From the NCBI GenBank assembly GCA_021108275.1, contig JAIORD010000028.1:1-64000 (forward strand): a stretch of 64,000 nucleotides of DNA, read 5' to 3'. The notes beneath the pieces are model-generated. The model was given only the letters and a program-made list of their open reading frames with translations, had not been told where the DNA came from and ran no database searches. This document shows, in pieces, positions 62,477 through 64,000 of the stretch. The translations under genes and the position numbers were made by a program. This DNA is from Methanococcoides sp. (GTDB lineage Archaea; Halobacteriota; Methanosarcinia; Methanosarcinales; Methanosarcinaceae). The first letter of the stretch is position 1; every line of letters begins with the position of its first letter.

Positions 62477-63691
62477 ATGCTGAAGTTCTCACAGGCTCTA
62501 CATCTATCGATCGGTAGTATCAGTAGCTACAAGCTGCGATCTGCACTAACAACTCTTGGTATAATCATAGGGATAGCTGCTGTTGTTGCAAATGTATCTC
62601 TTGGTGCCAGTTTTAATCAGTTCTTTGTTGATGAGCTTGGGTCTCAGGGCTCGAACTTCATTGTCATCTATAGTGAGGACATCAATCTATTCTATGACAA
62701 TCAGCTTGAAGCTATAAGGAATACTCCAAAGGTCGAAGGCGCTTCCCCTATCCGGCAGCAATTGGCGGGTGTTACTTATATTAGTACGATCAGACAGATC
62801 GATATACAAGGGAGCTCGGCCGATTATGAAAAGATCGGCAATATACAGTTGGAGGTTGGGAATTTCTTTTCGGACCAGGATAAGTATACTGCTATATTGG
62901 GTTCAGATGTTGCATATGAAAAGTTCGACCAGAAGATATCTTATCGCAATTCCATTGATATCGAGTTCATACGCAGGGATGGTACACCTGTATCACACAG
63001 TTTCAAAGTAATTGGTATCATTGATAGTCCGGATACTACTTTTATACAGACCGGGGCCGAATCCGATGTAAGGATATTCATTCCCATAGATACGATGAAC
63101 GAGATGCTGGGAATTGAAGATTATGGGGGATTTTCAATAACAGTTGAAGATGCTGAATCGGTACGTCCTGTTTCTGATGAGATCGATAAGAAGATCGCCA
63201 GAAGCTTGGGAGTTTCTGAAAGGGAGCTTGATAATGAGGATGTAAAGCCCTATACCATATTCAATCAGGCTGATATTCTCGATCAGCTTGATGAGCTCTC
63301 AACTGGTCTGACATCTCTTTTTATCTCAGTTGCACTTATCTCATTGATAGTCGGGTCTATTGGGATCATGAACATTATGCTCGTGACCGTTACCGAAAGG
63401 ACAAAAGAGATCGGTCTGTTAAGGTCATTGGGTTTTACGAGGTCCAATATCCTTTCCCTTTTTATCACAGAATCAATAATACTTGGGCTCATTGGGGGGA
63501 TCTTGGGGACGATATTGGGTTTAGTCGGCTCTTATGCTGCAGTGACCATCCTTGGTCTGCCTTATATTTTCCCCATGTACCTTTTTGTTCTGGGCGTTGG
63601 CATAGCAGTTGGTGTAGGTCTGATAGCAGGTGTTTATCCTGCAAATAAAGCTTCAAAGCTTGATCCTGTGGAGTCTTTAAGAAAGGGCTAA
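62477..63691 (+). CDS. MacB-like FtsX-domain permease 2
   Basis: A 404-residue paralogue of the preceding permease (exact same length, co-linear motifs KLRSALTTLGIIIGIAAVVA, VGSIGIMNIMLVTVTERTKE and AGVYPANKASKLDPVESLRK). The extracellular domain diverges most. A tandem duplication may make a heterodimer with permease 1. Starts 15 bp after it, with AAGAGGTGTTCCG upstream. Last gene of the operon. Confidence 0.92.
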   Translation: MLKFSQALHLSIGSISSYKLRSALTTLGIIIGIAAVVANVSLGASFNQFFVDELGSQGSNFIVIYSEDINLFYDNQLEAIRNTPKVEGASPIRQQLAGVTYISTIRQIDIQGSSADYEKIGNIQLEVGNFFSDQDKYTAILGSDVAYEKFDQKISYRNSIDIEFIRRDGTPVSHSFKVIGIIDSPDTTFIQTGAESDVRIFIPIDTMNEMLGIEDYGGFSITVEDAESVRPVSDEIDKKIARSLGVSERELDNEDVKPYTIFNQADILDQLDELSTGLTSLFISVALISLIVGSIGIMNIMLVTVTERTKEIGLLRSLGFTRSNILSLFITESIILGLIGGILGTILGLVGSYAAVTILGLPYIFPMYLFVLGVGIAVGVGLIAGVYPANKASKLDPVESLRKG

Positions 63692-63776
63692 TATAAAGCA
63701 TATCTTATAGATGGATCATTTTATTCGTAGATGGCTTTTTGTAGCTGGATGCCTAAAATAAATGTGAGGTACAAAA

Positions 63777-64000
63777 ATGGCTAAAACATCACTTTCAGTT
63801 GGAGAAACAGCCCCACAACTCAGCCTTCCAGATCCAGAAGGCAATGAGATATCTTTGGAGGAGCTTAAAGGAAAATGGGTAGTCCTTTATTTCTATCCAA
63901 AGGACAACACATCTGGCTGCAGTATAGAGGCCATGGAATTCACAAAGCTAAAAGATGATTTCGAAAAAGAAAATGCTCTTGTGATCGGTGTCAGCAAAGA
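63777..64000 (+). CDS. Peroxiredoxin (Bcp/PrxQ type), cut by the window end
   Basis: The first 74 residues of a thiol peroxidase reducing H2O2 or organic peroxides. MAKTSLSVGETAPQLSLPDP leads to the active-site stretch FYPKDNTSGCSIEAMEF, where Cys is the peroxidatic residue. The usual TxGC motif is TSGC here. RBS GTGAGGTAC. The 3' half lies beyond the window. Confidence 0.93.
   Translation, partial: MAKTSLSVGETAPQLSLPDPEGNEISLEELKGKWVVLYFYPKDNTSGCSIEAMEFTKLKDDFEKENALVIGVSK

Noticed and set aside
1-64000. CRISPR array, transposase or phage genes
   Set aside because: No repeat-spacer pattern, insertion-sequence ends, transposase or phage protein was seen. Repeats found are short and local.

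Overview
The window is archaeal and fits a methylotrophic methanogen of the family Methanosarcinaceae, most like Methanococcoides. Supporting this are SepCysS, a methanogen-type DUF2111 protein, an archaellin with a class III signal peptide, the archaeal S19e / PDCD5-like / L39e / L31e / aIF6 / L18Ae / prefoldin / FtsY gene string, and AT-rich spacers with TATA boxes. I read the stops of about 65 genes and all are TAA or TGA. The only in-frame TAG lies inside sfsA, as expected where UAG can be pyrrolysine. The species call is inference.

Layout. 1-277: tRNA-Val (cut by the window edge), tRNA-Phe and tRNA-Gly. 0.6-13.1 kb: a sulfur region with tusA, a DUF169 gene, SepCysS, a thioredoxin-like protein, a PiT-family permease, siroheme sulfite reductase, APS reductase, CysD and CysN. 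It continues with a substrate-binding protein, a MoaD/ThiS-like carrier, a threonine-synthase remnant, a ThiF/MoeB-like activator and a second tusA. Together these read as sulfate uptake, APS, sulfite and sulfide, then Cys-tRNA and a sulfur-carrier branch. 13.2-16.7 kb: a stand-alone ThrRS-editing-like protein, a membrane gene broken by an 11-bp tandem duplication, a TPR protein and a frameshifted cohesin/PGF-pre-PGF surface protein. 16.8-21.2 kb: a glycan cassette (GT4 phosphoglycosyltransferase, VanZ-like protein, and a dehydrogenase/aminotransferase/acetyltransferase trio for a diamino sugar).

21.3-27.3 kb: purA and the translation/secretion gene string. 27.4-30.2 kb: trpCBA with two TGTACA boxes at its promoter. 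30.2-33.6 kb: winged-helix and membrane proteins, archaellin and a lipoprotein. 33.7-39.6 kb: thioredoxin and thioredoxin reductase, DUF2111, Rio2, DUF460, DUF2148 and MobA. 39.7-43.2 kb: a beta-CASP nuclease and topoisomerase I. 43.4-49.6 kb: succinate dehydrogenase/fumarate reductase subunits B and A, fumarase, a rubredoxin-fused glutamate synthase, rubredoxin, and a DsrE-TusA pair. 49.8-53.6 kb: Tsr3, a small membrane protein, sfsA with its internal TAG, a methyltransferase and an MBL-fold protein. 53.6-58.5 kb: MFS transporter, sensor kinase and glutamate dehydrogenase. 59.2-63.7 kb: a MacB-like exporter with two tandem permeases. The window ends inside a peroxiredoxin gene.

An unusual number of genes carry lesions: frameshifts in four, an in-frame internal deletion, a lost start codon and an internal TAG. 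Either the genome is shedding genes or the underlying assembly has local errors. Each case is listed separately so it can be checked.
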